Shown piece after piece: positions 1 through 12,418 of a stretch of DNA of 64,000 nucleotides. How positions within the stretch are numbered: position 1 is the stretch's first letter; each line of letters opens with the position of its first letter. Under the pieces are notes generated by a model, which worked only from the letters and a program-made list of their open reading frames with translations, was not told the origin of the DNA and made no database searches. The position numbers were made by a program, and so were the translations under genes. The DNA is from Silene latifolia (Eukaryota > Streptophyta > Magnoliopsida > Caryophyllales > Caryophyllaceae): assembly GCF_048544455.1 (NCBI RefSeq), contig NC_133532.1, positions 19,284,948 through 19,348,947 of the forward strand. Direction: 5' to 3'.

Positions 1-1559
1 TGCTTTTGTAGTCTTATTGGCAAAGCTCATATTTTTTATATACATGTATAATTCACACACACTATATAATTATTCTCTGGAATTTGATACGATGACCTAA
101 TTTGATTAGCTTCATTGAATTGTAATTATTTCCCTGAAACTTTTATAGACTTGCTTCCACATGCCCATTTGATGACATTACGGAATTGTAGAAGGCTAAT
201 TTTAATTTCAAAATGTAAGGTAAAGTATATTGTTTAGCGTTATCGTTATCTTGGATTTTATTCGGTGATCACGTTTTTAGTCTGTTCATGATTGCACGAC
301 TACTAAATTGATTGTGGATGATTATGTTTTCAGTTTCCCTTTTTTTTTGAAGGGATGTAAGGGCCGGGACACAGAAGCAATATTCTGCCTGGATAAGGCA
401 TTATTGCTGAACTTGGTGTGTCACCCATACATTAGCAGGTATAAGTCTCTTACATTTTAAATGGAAGTTGTGTTTGAAGATATAATTCAACAACCAATTT
501 ATGTGCCAAGTTATGTGGAGAATAAATGCAGATGTTTGTGGTAGAAAAACAAAGGCAGCAGTAGTTAATTTCATTTTGATTTCTATAGTAACTAATTTAG
601 TGTAAAACTACTAAAATTAAGACAATTTTTGCGAAATATTTAACATTTGTTTTTTGCATTCAACCTCAGAAGTGCGTAAATTGATCACTCTCATAGTATC
701 ATGCAAATCTTTACATTAGTAATTCTTAGTGCTTAAGGTTATTCATGTATTCTCGCATCAAATTTTTTTTGCGTTAATTAAAATGTAGCTATACTTGAGT
801 TTTCTAATAAGCTTGTGTTATAAAATACAACCTGGCAATTGTTCGTGCACTTGCATTCAGAGTTTAGATCTCAGATTTCTACTCTTTTGGCCATTCCTAC
901 TCAAATAGATCATTTCTATATAGAATATATTGAATCATTTTGTTGGTCCTTATGTGTCTAGAGCAGAAGCAAAATGTAGCAGAATATGCTCAAAGATTGC
1001 TGAACAAGAGGCAATATCATAGTTGAATGCGGTTGAAGTTCTCGAGGTTTTTGTCGATTCCCAACTTATTTTACCTTTTTTTCTCTATACTTGTTTTCAC
1101 CATTCCCACTTACCCATTTCTTTGCGGAAGGCTGCACTTTTATTATAGTGTATTAGCATTTGTGTTTCAACATTATTTAGTTTTACCACATTTGGATGAA
1201 CAGATATAAGAGCAGCCGAGCAGGAGCAGACAACAGCAGATGCTCTAAGGAAGGTCAGGGATGCTGATTTGTCAAATTCAAATTGAAGTCAACAGTAGAA
1301 TGGCAGTCAAATTGAAGTAATTCTATTGTTGTTAGTGATGTGGCTTTGAAATTTATATCACTAAGATTATATCTGTTATTAAGGTTAATTTTTGTATTAG
1401 ATGGTAGTAGTGATGTAACATCTGTGTAATTGGTTTTTGGTGATTGCTTTAATATAATGCTTACACTTCATAAAAAAAGAAGTGTAATAAACCATGTAAT
1501 TATGATTTATTGGTGCAATGGAATTATTTGCCTTTTAAAATTTGGTCAATTATTAATAG
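1..1559. other. AT-rich stretch with no recognisable gene
   Basis: I see no convincing exon series here; the open frames are short and without family resemblance. The right part probably belongs to the interior of the CACTA element whose end lies at 1900, because no other boundary intervenes. A host gene tail near 360-460 and 960-1020 (short stretches of higher GC) cannot be excluded. Confidence 0.4.
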
Positions 1560-1900
1560 TAAAAATGTACGAAGGTGTTGCATCTGTTTCGAAAATGTTG
1601 CTTTATTCTACATTTAAAATGTTGCGTTTGAGTAAAAAAGTGTTGCCTTTTCAATAACAGAAGTGTTGCAATTGCTTATATAAGTGTTGCTCGAAAAAGT
1701 GTTGCATAATAAAAACGCTTGCAACACTTTGTAAAAGTGTTGCTTTTATTCTTAAAGTGTTGCACTAAATGTTGCATTAAGCTATTGCAACGGAGCTTTA
1801 GGCAGCACATTCAAAAGTGTTGCCTAAAGTATAAGGCAACATTTATAAGACATTTTGCAATATTTTCGTGGTGTTGCAATAGCCTTATTTTGTAGTAGTG
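1560..1900 (+). mobile_element. CACTA (EnSpm) transposon right end with subterminal repeats
   Basis: The stretch ends in TTTTGTAGTAGTG at 1888-1900, the complement of the CACTACTACAAAA start typical of plant CACTA elements. Just inside are about fourteen copies, in both orientations, of a short motif close to AAGTGTTGC within roughly 330 bases. Such dense subterminal motif arrays are where CACTA transposases bind. No transposase frame is visible to the left and no matching CACTA start was found with confidence, so this is either a non-autonomous element or the end of one that begins outside the window. Confidence 0.75.
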
Positions 1901-2699
1901 ATATGTTGAGATTGAGTTCATGATGAGTCGTATAATTGGTGTTGTATTACATTTTCCATGTGTGATTATTATTGTGTTGTATTGGAGGTCGTTAGTAGTG
2001 GTACTTGGTTTTTGAGGAGTCGTAGGACGGTTGGGAGACCATTTTACGCTTGAGCCGCCTCTTGGAGCTTATCACTCCAAGCGGGATGTGCATATTAATG
2101 ACTTGAGTACGGAGGGACACATGTGGGTAAGACACGACGTCTGGCAGGGGATCCGGTTGGCTTCCGGACCCGATACGTCTGGGCGTGTCCCGGGACCTTT
2201 GTGTGAGGTGTGCTGTCGTGGGGCGTGTCCCTGGCACCGGTGGTTATGGGCACGTCTGGGCGTGTTCCGGTACATGGTAATTGTATCTCATTTACATCTT
2301 TGGCATGTTGCATGTTTATTTATCATTTTGTGTCTCGTATTGAATTATTGAAACTGACGTGTTGTGTGTCTATGTAATTGTCACCTATTTTCGGGATGGC
2401 CCGTGTCGATCCATATGATATTTCCGAAAATATAGGGAGCAGGTTGAGTACAGGTTGAGTTGGTGTCACGTGGGAGACGGGACGAGCCTTGGACTTGGAG
2501 CCGAGTGTCATCTCATTAGAATAGTATAGTAGTCATGAGTTGTATCATTTATTTCATTTATTCATGTATGGTTATGTAATCCACTAAATACTTTTTTATA
2601 TCAATTGTTTCTTAATTGCAACTCCGATTTCACCGTCTCGGAAAACCGAGATGGTAACATCTCCCAATTAACTTGGTCGGGTAAGAAGGGAGTGTTACA
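1901..2699 (+). mobile_element. LTR retrotransposon remnant, right LTR end
   Basis: The GC-richer block 1985-2700 ends in AGGGAGTGTTACA at 2699, a CA-type LTR terminus of the same style as the solo LTR at 22379-23719. It contains two near-identical copies of ACGTCTGGGCGTG about 75 bases apart. No left TG boundary or duplicated target is seen. I treat it as a fossil LTR, probably Ty3/gypsy-like, abutting the CACTA end. Coding parts are absent. Confidence 0.5.
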
Positions 2700-3260
2700 A
2701 AGACGGAACCTGGACTGACAACCACTGAAACCCTTTCGAAATATGGAAGCTTGGAGCTTCTCGCCGGCGACTTGAAGGGAGCTGCTGAGGCCGCCGGCGA
2801 GAAACGAAGAAAAGATGGTGGTGGTGTTCGGGTTTAGGCGGTTAGAGTTTTGGGAAATTGATTTGGTTTTTTTTTTCTTTTGATCGCCTGGTAGATTGCT
2901 TTGAGTTATTTATGTGAAAACGTTTTGGGGTGAATAATGGAACGATTTTACTCCGTGGACTTCAATGATTGGAAACCCTAGAGCATCCGCAAAAGGAGAG
3001 AAATAGCTTCCCCTTTTGCCTTGTCTTTCCTCAAATGAGCATCCTCATTGTTGCACCAACCTCCCCATTATTTGGGGCTCCACTGTTTTTAGGGGAGGTC
3101 TCCAAAAAAAAAAAGTAAGGCAATTTGTGTTACTTTTGGGGATGTTCCCAAATGTTTGTGGTGAATTGGGGAACCCCATTGTTGTATAAATGTAGTTATG
3201 AAATGGGAGGGTAAATGAAAAAGTTAGTGGAAAATAAGGTGGACAAATAAGAGAAAGAAA
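2700..3260. other. Short intergenic stretch before the first Helitron
   Basis: 2700-2900 has a GC-rich patch around a CGCCGGCGA motif present twice in inverted or direct form (2761-2805), which may be a remnant of a 5' gene end, but no coding match is recognised. 2980-3240 begins with GAGCATCCGCAAAAGG, similar to starts of plant foldback MITEs; no partner end was confirmed. Confidence 0.25.
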
Positions 3261-4775
3261 TCAATATATCTATCTATATTAATAAAGGAAGCTTTTTTCG
3301 AGCGATTACAGAGTCTCCAACTTTCGTAAAACACAAATAGAGTCTCAATTTTTAAGAACTACTAAATAAATTAATACTTAAATTTAATTAAAGATAATGT
3401 TTTCAAGTTGTCCAACATGCTAAAAATTAGAAGTTGCTCGTGGGACAAGTTAATGAATGATATTAGGAATCACTCATTGGTTGTTAGAGGTCTTATATTA
3501 GCACTTAAATACCTAAATGTATACAAAGTATATAAGGTTTGTATCCAATATAAATACCTAGCCCTTATACTCCATAATTTACAAACCAAACGACATCTTA
3601 TTTCTCTTTTAGATTTTCAGATTTGTTTTTCCTATATTGATGTGTATATTATTTATTGATGTGTATATTATTTATTGTATTAATACCGTATTTGCTTATT
3701 ACACTAATCGATATATCATAGATTCATAGTGCGTGTTTCTCTTGCAATTATATATGATTTGTCAAATATACTAATAGTGTAATTTTGTTGAAATTTCAGG
3801 TATAATATTAAATTGAGTGTGTAACAAGGTTTTGTAATTCGTGCTTAGAACAGATCTTTAATTAATTCTACGGGAGAAGGTATGTGATCAATAAGCCATT
3901 ACTTTTACAAGTCTTTAGAGTTATGGACAAATATTGAGATAAATTTCCCCCTCAAAGTTGCCAAGGAGATTAACTTCAATTTTTATGTGTTGGTCTATTA
4001 TATAGTTTTTTTTATGAATATAATTAATCTCATGGATCAAAGTACGTACATTATTCTTTTTTTTTTTTTTAATGGGTCGCATATTGTGGAGTATCATTTT
4101 TTGAAGAGTTTACAACAAGAAAACAGATCAATTATGATATCTACGAGTATAAGGTAAGCTCAAACTTAATTAAGTTCGGGAGTTTGGTAGTATACTTTGA
4201 TAGTACGTATGATGATTTTATTTTGTAGTTCATAGCTGGAGATAAATGGAGCGGGACAATGAATGGAACACAAAAATAAGACACATGATCTTTACTGATT
4301 TTATTATACCCAATATTATTAGATGTTACTAAAATATTACTCCGTACAATCTTCATTGCGTAGGAAACTCGACACACCTTTATATGAATTTGACGACTAC
4401 GTGATTCATGAACTATAGAATATTTAGTGAAGTAGGATTAGGAGACATTATCTATTTGTATGTAAAAACGCTTTTCCATTATTACAATTTAGTATGTAAT
4501 AGTCTATTACTTCATATACTAAGAGTGTATCGTAATTTTAAAGCGATCAAAATATATTAGATATTACTAATATCTACTATTGAATATTGACGTCTAGAGT
4601 TTAAGGTGTGAGATTAGAGTTGTACGGCTCAACCCAACAACATGATTGTCGTTTGCTCTTTGTACTTCTTTTGTATGTCCTAATTATTTATTTATTTTTC
4701 TCTTAAATACCTTTCATAATAATTCAAAAGGTGAACAAATGATCGAGACAAAAAAGGTAATAATTGGAACATGTA

Positions 4776-4945
4776 CTTCCTCCATTAAAACACGCGATAA
4801 AACGTGAAAAAGTAGTTACGAGTACATTAAAAATATCTAACTTCTATAATTTTTGCAAATACGTAGCTAATGATATTTAGTGCGTAAAACGCGTGTTGGC
4901 AAACGTGAAAAAGTAAAGTGGTAGAGTGGAGTTGAATGGAGGAAG
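4776..4945. mobile_element. Stowaway-like MITE, 170 bp
   Basis: Terminal inverted repeats CTTCCTCCATT and AATGGAGGAAG are flanked by TA on both sides (4774-4775 and 4946-4947). Size, TA target and terminal motif fit Tc1/mariner-type Stowaway MITEs. It lies inside Helitron 1. No coding capacity. Confidence 0.75.
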
Positions 4946-5024
4946 TAATACTTAAGAGTGAACTCTATTTTGGACGAAGAAGAAGTTTACTAAGAGCCCA
5001 TATAAGGCCATATATGCATGATAA

Positions 5025-5212
5025 TTACTTCCACAAATTCTCAATATAAACGGGAGATATCCGTCTATAGTTATAGACGAGCCAAATATTCACTCACTTT
5101 AAGAATAAGACAAGCAACAAGTTGCATGATAGGGCCCAAAAATGTCACCACTTTAAGTATATTTGACCCGTCTTTCACTCTAGACAGATATATCCGTTAA
5201 TAGTGAGACTAA
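5025..5212. repeat. Probable foldback MITE inside Helitron 1
   Basis: The left part contains GATATCCGTCTATAG and the right part CTAGACAGATATATCCG. These repeat the ATATCCGTC motif in opposite or related orientation near the two ends, as in a common plant MITE type. Exact ends and target duplication were not established. Confidence 0.35.
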
Positions 5213-5221
5213 TTAAATTAT

Positions 5222-5310
5222 TTCAACAACAACAACAACAACAATATTACCCCAGTGCCTCAATGGCTCCCGCAAATTGCGGGGTAAGGGGGATCGGATG
5301 TACAAAATGT
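5222..5310 (-). repeat. 3' tail of an RTE-type LINE or a SINE sharing that tail
   Basis: Read on the minus strand, the segment ends in a (TTG)n tail (CAA repeats at 5223-5242 on +). This is preceded by a small GC-rich hairpin and the TGCACTGGGGTAA-like sequence common to plant SINE/RTE 3' ends. Only the last 90 bases are kept, consistent with 5' truncation during target-primed insertion. Confidence 0.55.
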
Positions 5311-6267
5311 AATGGATTTCTCAATCTAATCCCAAGCCGTATAGATAAGTTTGATGTGAGAGCAAATTCAATTCTAATGCTAAAACATACCTCTTTGATG
5401 TTAAGAGTAGACTTCTATAGGATAGACCTTTCTCCACTATATTGATTGATTTCATGAGTTGTTAAACCTCACAATTATTTACTTGCACAGGTTGTTTATA
5501 ATGTGAATCAATTTTTGTTTGTAATGGTTGTAGTTCATTTATCATTGATCTCTTTAAATTTTATGTCTAATTATTGGTTGATTTAATCGAATTGTCAATT
5601 ACTATTACATAAAGCTATATGTATCAGCTTATGTTGTTACATATGATCTCTACCCTGACTTATACACTTCTATACTAAAAAATGCTTATATTTTTCATAC
5701 GAATTGATAATGCGAGAGTTAAAGATTGATGTTCTCATTTACGATGTATTATAATGTTTGTAAAAGAGATCTTATCCCCAAATAATGTTGATAGTCTTAA
5801 CAATGAGAAATATAGAAAATGAATAAAAATTCTTTCTTTTGTTCACAGCAATAAATAAATGTTTTCTTTCTGGAAAAGACTATCTTATGATGTGAAATTA
5901 TCTCAAGCTAAAATTCGTGCAAAAGGTATTATTCACCACTGACATGTGGTGCAATACAATGATTATAGTATGTGATGGTCTCACACAAGAGTTTTATGGT
6001 GTGAGACATTCTTAATCTGAAATTTGTGCAAAAGGTATTATTCTCAGTACATGAGGCTTAAATACAAATATTCAGTTTTTATAAGTTCAGTTCAGTTAGA
6101 TCATGTTTTTATGGACTTAAGTCATTCCCTTTAAGCCTCGGCTCAGCTCTTATAAGTTCAGTTGAGAACAGTTAAGAATCGGAGGAAGTAGCGTTTATAC
6201 TTTATAATATAATTAAAAATATAACATAAGACTCTACCAACAGGCTCGTGCATCGCACGGTGTTAAA

Positions 6268-8240
6268 TCTAGTATATATATAAAAGAGGCTTTTTTCAGG
6301 TAATTCTAGAGACTCCAACTTTTTAAAACTACCTAATTAATTTTATTTGAAATAATAATATGTATAATTATCCCAATATTTATGCAAATTTTATCTACAT
6401 AGCTCTCGAGTGTCCAACACTCTCAGAAGTCTAATGTTTAACAGCTTTCTCATACAAGATAAGAATTGGAAAAGAGTAGATTATTACGAGTATATAAATA
6501 GGAGCACACCTTCCTCCTACTATGTGTACTTTTTATTAGGGTCACCGTGTTTACTTTCACCTGTCAATTCTTATTGATTATTGTTACTTACTAATTTCAT
6601 GACTTTTTATGTTTAGGTGTTATTGGCAAAGCAAATACAATACTGGTATTGAACCAAGTTGGTATATGGAGTATGAGCATATAATCTTTATAGATTTTAA
6701 TGTGCATGGAAGGTAATTTCTCATAATTTGTTAATAGGTTGACAATAATTCTATTTATTGATTGTTCAATTTTTCTTTATCCTATGTAATCCAGATTAGC
6801 TCGGTAGTAATCCATTTTTCTGACCATTTACGGATTCGGCTCTGTTCAGGTACTATATGTACCACCCCCAGACCTCGAAGCTCGTCATGAGATATTGAGA
6901 GTACATACAAGAAAAATGAAACTGGGATCCGATATTGATCTGAAACAAGTAGTAGAAGAAACCGAATTTTTCACAGGGGCAGAGCTAGAAGGACTGTGTA
7001 GAGAAGCTGGAATTGCCGCTTTGAGAGAAGACATTTCTTTCTGCCACAATTGTGAATGACAGTGAAAACCTCTCTGAAACCCGCTCTAACAAGGGAAGAA
7101 GTCGATAGGTACTCAAGATTCATGAAAAGTTCATCTTTGCAGTTGCATCAGGTCCAGCTCGAGACTCAACTGCCCACTAAAACCAAACCAAAAGGCTACG
7201 GTCCTGTGAGTGCGGTCACAGTTGCTGCTTTAAGCTTGGTCGTAGTTGTATAAGCATAAACGTGCATGTATAATAAATTTTGTTACTATTACATTATATC
7301 TACTATATAGACATATATTAAGTTAACCAAGCAATGTTCGGTATTTCAATCGTCTTTGTGTCAAAAATTCGTATGATTAGCTATTTAGCTCTATAACTTG
7401 CATCTTAAAATTTCACATGGTTAGCAATTTTCGTGTAAATTGATGTAGTTTGATTTGGTAACAGGGAACATGGTAACATTGAAGAAGGTTAGGTTTGATA
7501 ATTTAGACCCAGAAATTGTGAATTTTATGGTGAGTGAGATTGTAATTTTGAGTAGAGAGTTTATACTCTTAATTTTCATACTCTATTAGTTGTTTGAGAT
7601 ATAAAAGAATTACTACTACATATTATATTGATATGATATTATACTATCTATCTATGAGCACATAAAAAGATAAGAGGCATGGCTTACATATTGTTTTACG
7701 CCAGAAATAAGCCATACATCAAACAACTTCCAAGAAAAAAAATGGTTATATATGAGCACTAATTAGATACAAGTATCTTCTACCGTCTTTCAAGTTTAGA
7801 TCACAATTTTAACTAATGGTTTCGATGTACTTTTTTTGTATTTTTGGTTTTCATTTGTTTGATGTATTTCGTAATTAAATTTTTATTTTAGTAACAATAG
7901 AATTATTTTAAGTAATTTAAAATAATTTGACAAGATCAATTTTAGTAACAATAGAATACTTTAAATACGTTCCCATATCAAAATAGAACATCAAGTATAA
8001 GCAATTTATATACTCCTATTATGAAGCTATTGCCTCCCAAGTAAACTACTTGGCCCGTCTTAAGCTGACAACGGATATATCAGTCAAACGTAAAAGAGAA
8101 TTGGAATTCAACTCAATCTCTAGGCAAGTTAATTTGTTTTTAAAAGTACCGATCATGTAGTTAGATCAAATAGTTTTTGGGTAGAGTTTTGCTCATATTT
8201 TATCCTTCTACAATTATGATAATCTTAAGGATATGTCAAA
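6268..8240 (+). mobile_element. Helitron 2, 5' end and gene-bearing interior
   Basis: Directly after Helitron 1 comes a second 5' terminus, TCTAGTATATATATAAAAGAGG then CTTTTTTC, whose style matches those at 3261 and 8241. It overlaps the last bases of Helitron 1, so the two are joined end to start. The interior carries the CDC48B fragment at 6850-7253. I found no separate 3' hairpin plus CTAG before the next Helitron start at 8241, so its tail is either lost or lies beyond a nested insertion. The end given is the last base before that next start. Confidence 0.55.
6850..7253 (+). pseudogene. Captured last exon of a CDC48B-type AAA ATPase
   Basis: After a good splice acceptor (TTCAG at 6845-6849) the sequence encodes VLYVPPPDLEARHEILRVH, continuing with FFTGAELEGLCREAGIAALRE. 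These are the second AAA domain's sensor-2 region of plant cell division control protein 48 homolog B. The tail (KPALTREEVDRYSRF and a final hydrophobic stretch) also fits that protein's C-terminus. The two halves are in different frames, with the shift around 7035-7060, so this copy is not a functional exon. The N-terminal D1 and Walker motifs are absent. The upstream intron edge shows that genomic DNA, not mRNA, was captured. It sits in Helitron 2 in the same orientation. Confidence 0.8.
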
Positions 8241-8265
8241 TCAATATATATAACTAAAGGAGGCT

Positions 8266-8600
8266 TTTTTTTTTCTACTTATACTATTGGCATTAGAATT
8301 AGGAGATAATTAATTATTTACAATTTTTCTATTATAATTAGGAATATAATTTTCCTATTAGAAATGAGAATTAATTAATTATTTTACCATTTTCCTATTA
8401 GAAATAGGAAATAATTTAACAATTTATTAAGACTTTTTTTCCCTTTATACTATTAGAATTAGGAGATAATAATTATTTAAATTTTTTCTATTATAATTAG
8501 GAATATGATTTTCCTATTATAAATGAGAATTAATTAATTATTTTACAATTTTATTATTAGAAACAGGAAATAAATTAATTATCTACAATTTATTAATATT
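8266..8600. repeat. Tandem duplication beside the Helitron 3 start
   Basis: Two copies of about 170 bases (about 8268-8435 and 8443-8600) share the order TACTATT..AGAATTAGGAGATAAT, CTATTATAATTAGGAATAT, ATGAGAATTAATTAATTATT. They differ by scattered substitutions and small indels. Each copy holds short internal repeats of CCTATTAGAAAT. It is low-complexity AT-rich DNA with no coding meaning. Confidence 0.75.
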
Positions 8601-10975
8601 AAAAAATTATTCATTAGTATTTGTTCACTTTTTATTAAATTAGAAGGAAAAAAACCTTTGATATATTTATAATATCCAATTTTATAACAACTTCCGATTA
8701 AAAAAATGAGGTATTATGAGGCTAAAAGGCCCTATGGCGAACCGGGTTGTGACAAATGTGCATGCATAATACGTACTACATGGAATTTACGTATGTAAAG
8801 AGTAAAATGAACGCTGAAATATGTCCATACGTCTTTTGTTATTGTCAATGTCATATCTAATTATACATAATTCGAAGTTTATTTTTCAAATGTCATATGT
8901 ATTCTCCTACTAATTTTAAAGTTATTTCCCTCACAAAACACTTCAACTTCTATTGATTTATTATTATATTATTTACATTCATTTGTCATTATATAAAAGT
9001 ATATTAATCAAAATTTAAATAAGATATTCACAAATTATTGATAAGTACAAAGTTTGATATCTATTTTTCAAGGAGTATTAAAAGATAAAGAAAGTTGTTG
9101 CTAATTTGCGAATCGAAATATCATATTATGACAAATGAGTAAATGTTTTGAAAAACTTTATTGTGCAATTATTTTACAATTTAAAGTAAAAATGATACCA
9201 CGAGTAATAAAATAGATTTGAATGAGGCTTGAAGGTAAATTAGATACACTTATTATAGAAATATGTATAAGGTTAAGATTCCATTCAAGCAACGATTAAC
9301 ATTAAAAAAAAGTCATGAAAAACACATAAAAGAGTAAGAGTAGTCTTTCCCTAACATAGTGAAGACCGTCTCTCTCAAGCTTTTCTTCTGACAATTTTAC
9401 ATGCATAAAAAACGGTACTATTCAATTATATGGAGCAAACTAATTATTGTTGATGCTATATATTTTTTTTTTGGTAAATTGAGCACATCATCACTATAAT
9501 TTAGGGAGAGATACGAATTGGAGAAGGGTGAGACATATTCTTCGTCATACATAATACGATGCTTTAACCACCTTTAGGCAAAAATAAAAAAATAAATGAA
9601 AAAATTTAACCCTAAAAGAGGGTCACGTACTTGCCAACTCTTATATAGTTCTCTAACGCATTAAATATTTTCATGAAATTTATGACATTTATTTCATATT
9701 AATAAAAAATGATTATACTGCTTCGTACAATTTGTGATTTATAACTTTAGCTAACTTATTTGAACTTGCACAAATTTATATATTTTAAGTGAAAAATATT
9801 AATTATAAACATGATAAAAATAAAGTTTGATCTTTAATTTCTTCAGAGATAAAAAAAATCAAATTTTATTTCCTAATAATATACTAATTAAAGGTCATAA
9901 TGTAAAACACGAAATTACACCACAATCTACTATTTCAATATGTCGATGATCAATACTCAAAGTAGCACATTTGTTATTTAAATAGTGTAAAAACTCTCAA
10001 AATGGTAAAAAAAAATGTTCAATCTGTCGTTATCAAACAAAACCTAAGTTTCTGCATTTTTTTGTCATGTTCAACTTAATCTTAACGGGATGTAAAAATG
10101 ATGAAGTTCAGAAAGTAACGGTTAGTTTTCTGTTAGTTAGATGGACTTTTCAAGAGAGAGATGAAAGCTTTACATTTTAGACCGTTTTATGTGTGAACCG
10201 AAGGGATTAAGTAGTGGGCTAAAGGCTGTTTCGAGTGGGAATACGGTTGATTACGACGAGTTAGTTGACTAAAATTTTTCCTTACTAGATCTAGAAAGGG
10301 GGTAATAATTATGAGATAATAAAATTTGAAGAAAAAATGACAATAAAAATGAGATGAAGGTAGTTAGATTTATTTATGCAAAATGAAATAAATAGCAAAG
10401 TTCATGTATATATATATAATATTCAAACTTATTTAGTTTACAAACAAAGTACCCAAACACTTTATTTGAGTATCTAGAATGGAGGTAGGGAAGGGGGCGA
10501 GAAAAAGACTAGGAAGGAAAAGGGAGAGAGATAAGAGGGAAGATTGCTTCTTAAAATTTTCTTTGTTGAAGGAGAAATAAATTATCTTCGATAAGGTAGA
10601 CGAGGATCCATATCATCTGGAGTAAAGAATGGTGTTTCATGGAGGTGAATGTGATTTATGACTTCTTAGATGTAAAACGTGGCAGAAAAGTAGTGATAGT
10701 AATAGTGGATTGGAGGTTGTTTCAAGTAGTAAGAACTAATCACAGTAGCTGATATTTTATTTTACGGGGAAATTAGTGGGGTGAAGGGAGGGTGCATTTG
10801 TGGAGGGTGTTGAATTTAACGAGGATAGTGATAATAAATAAGGTTATTTATCAGCAAAATATCGCTCGCATTAAAACATATAGGTAACATGAATAATAAC
10901 AAGAAACCTCAAAAGATCATACTGATAAACTTAATCTTGACCCCATTAATTCAAATTAAAGTAAAATCTTAATTC

Positions 10976-12418
10976 TAACAACATTGTCAAGAGCAAGGGT
11001 TAGTTTCTATTGGATTGTGGATTTTTCTAGAACAAGGGTTTAGTTTTTCACTTGGTTGGATAAATTTGAGAGAAGTTTCGAAGACAAGGATCGATCTTTC
11101 AAGGGATGAGATTGTTTTAGATCATGTGTGTGAATAGGGAAGAACAACAGGGATCTGGGTGAAGGATTTTATTTCAAATGAGAAGATGGGGCAAGACTAT
11201 TGTTATAGGGGGTGTCATAAAAATTGACCATGTAGTATTGCGTTGGAATTTGGTTCACATTCAAAGATACGTCTATAGTTTGACCGGGATATATAACATT
11301 TAACTACCTGTAAATGTTTTTACGTAACTACCATTTGACCCAACAATGATTAAATTATGGTTGTTATTCTAAAGAATGAGATTTTTTGCATCATTGAGTT
11401 GATTATGCAGAGTAGATATTATTGTTTTCCTTGACCAATTGAAAAACGCACAGGTATTAATGAATACTCCCTCCAATTCGCTATAATGTTCCCTGTTTCC
11501 CAAAACGGATTATTCAGGTAATGTTCCCCTTTCCTTTTTTAGTAACTTTTTTCTCTTATTTTATTCATTTCTCTCTCCTATAATCAAACCCCACATAACT
11601 TTTTTACTCCTATTTTATTACTTTTCTTACTATTTTGGCCCCACAACTCATTATTTAACTCCTATTAATTCATCTCTCTCTCCTAACATCAACCCCACCA
11701 ATGTCCTTTATTCATTTTTAATAGTATTTCTTAAGTATCGTGCCAAAAGCAAATGGGAACAATATAACGAATTGGAGGGAGTATAATCTAAAAACCCTCA
11801 ATCCCATGTATCATATATATAAACTTCATATTGGTTTTATTTTCCTAAAAAAACAACATTGTCGAGAGCAGGGGTTAGTTTCCATCGGATGGTGGAATTT
11901 TCTAGAAGTAGGAGTTTAGTTTTTCACTTGGTTGGATAAATTTGAGAAAAGTTTCGGAGACAAGGATCAATCTTTCAAGGTATGAGATTGTTTTAGATCA
12001 TGTGTGTGAATAGGGAAGAAAAATAGGGGTTTGCGTAAAGATTTTGTTTCAAATGAGAAGATGGGGCCAAGACTATTGCTATAGGGGGGTGTCATAAGCA
12101 GCCCTAGCCATGTAGTATTTTGTCGGAATTTGGTGCACATTCAAACGTATTTCTATAGTTTGACCGGGAGATATAACATTCTAACTACCTCTAAATGTTT
12201 TTACATAATTACAATTTGATCCAGCAATGATTAAATTATGGTTGTTATTCGAAGCGGGAAATTTTCTTTGCATCATTGAGTTGATTATGCGAGTAGATAT
12301 TATTGTTTTCCTTGACCAATTGAAAAACAAACAGGTATTAATGAACAAATTCTAAAAACTATCAGTCCAAGTATCATATATATAAACTTCATATTGATTT
12401 TATTTTCCTAAAAAAAAA
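10976..12418. repeat. Direct duplication of about 0.56 kb in Helitron 3
   Basis: Copy A (about 10977-11464 plus 11784-11856) and copy B (about 11857-12418) share long stretches, for example TTTAGTTTTTCACTTGGTTG and TTTGACCGGGA. Copy A is interrupted by the Stowaway MITE at 11467-11781; copy B has no insertion at the matching place. The copies lie immediately side by side and differ by many small changes, so the duplication is not recent. Confidence 0.85.
11467..11781. mobile_element. Stowaway MITE, 315 bp
   Basis: Inverted ends CTCCCTCCAATTCG and CGAATTGGAGGGAG are flanked by TA at 11465-11466 and 11782-11783. The terminal similarity extends to about 27 bases. It interrupts copy A of the Helitron duplication. 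It is non-coding and was presumably moved by a mariner-type transposase such as the one at 48.5-49.9 kb, whose element shares the CTCCCTCCAA start. Confidence 0.92.

Larger units (their letters stand above)
3261..6272 (+). mobile_element. Helitron 1, non-autonomous, about 3.0 kb
   Basis: The 5' end reads A|TCAATATATCTATC followed by TATTAATAAAGGAAGC, the plant Helitron start style. It matches the 5' end at 8241 (A|TCAATATATATAAC then AAAGGAGGC). The 3' end has a hairpin, CGTGC-ATC-GCACG at 6247-6259, and finishes with CTAG at 6269-6272 before a T, as rolling-circle Helitrons do. There is no Rep/helicase frame, so it is non-autonomous. It contains a small TTCCTCC MITE, a second foldback repeat near 5025-5212 and an RTE-type tail at 5222-5310, so it is old enough to have collected insertions. 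Confidence 0.75.

Noticed and set aside
1340-1365. CACTAAGATTATATC as the left CACTA end
   Set aside because: Only the first five bases match the right terminus; the next ten do not.
2031-2351. 106-codon open frame and overlapping minus-strand frames
   Set aside because: They lie in a GC-rich LTR remnant and overlap each other in several frames; no family resemblance.
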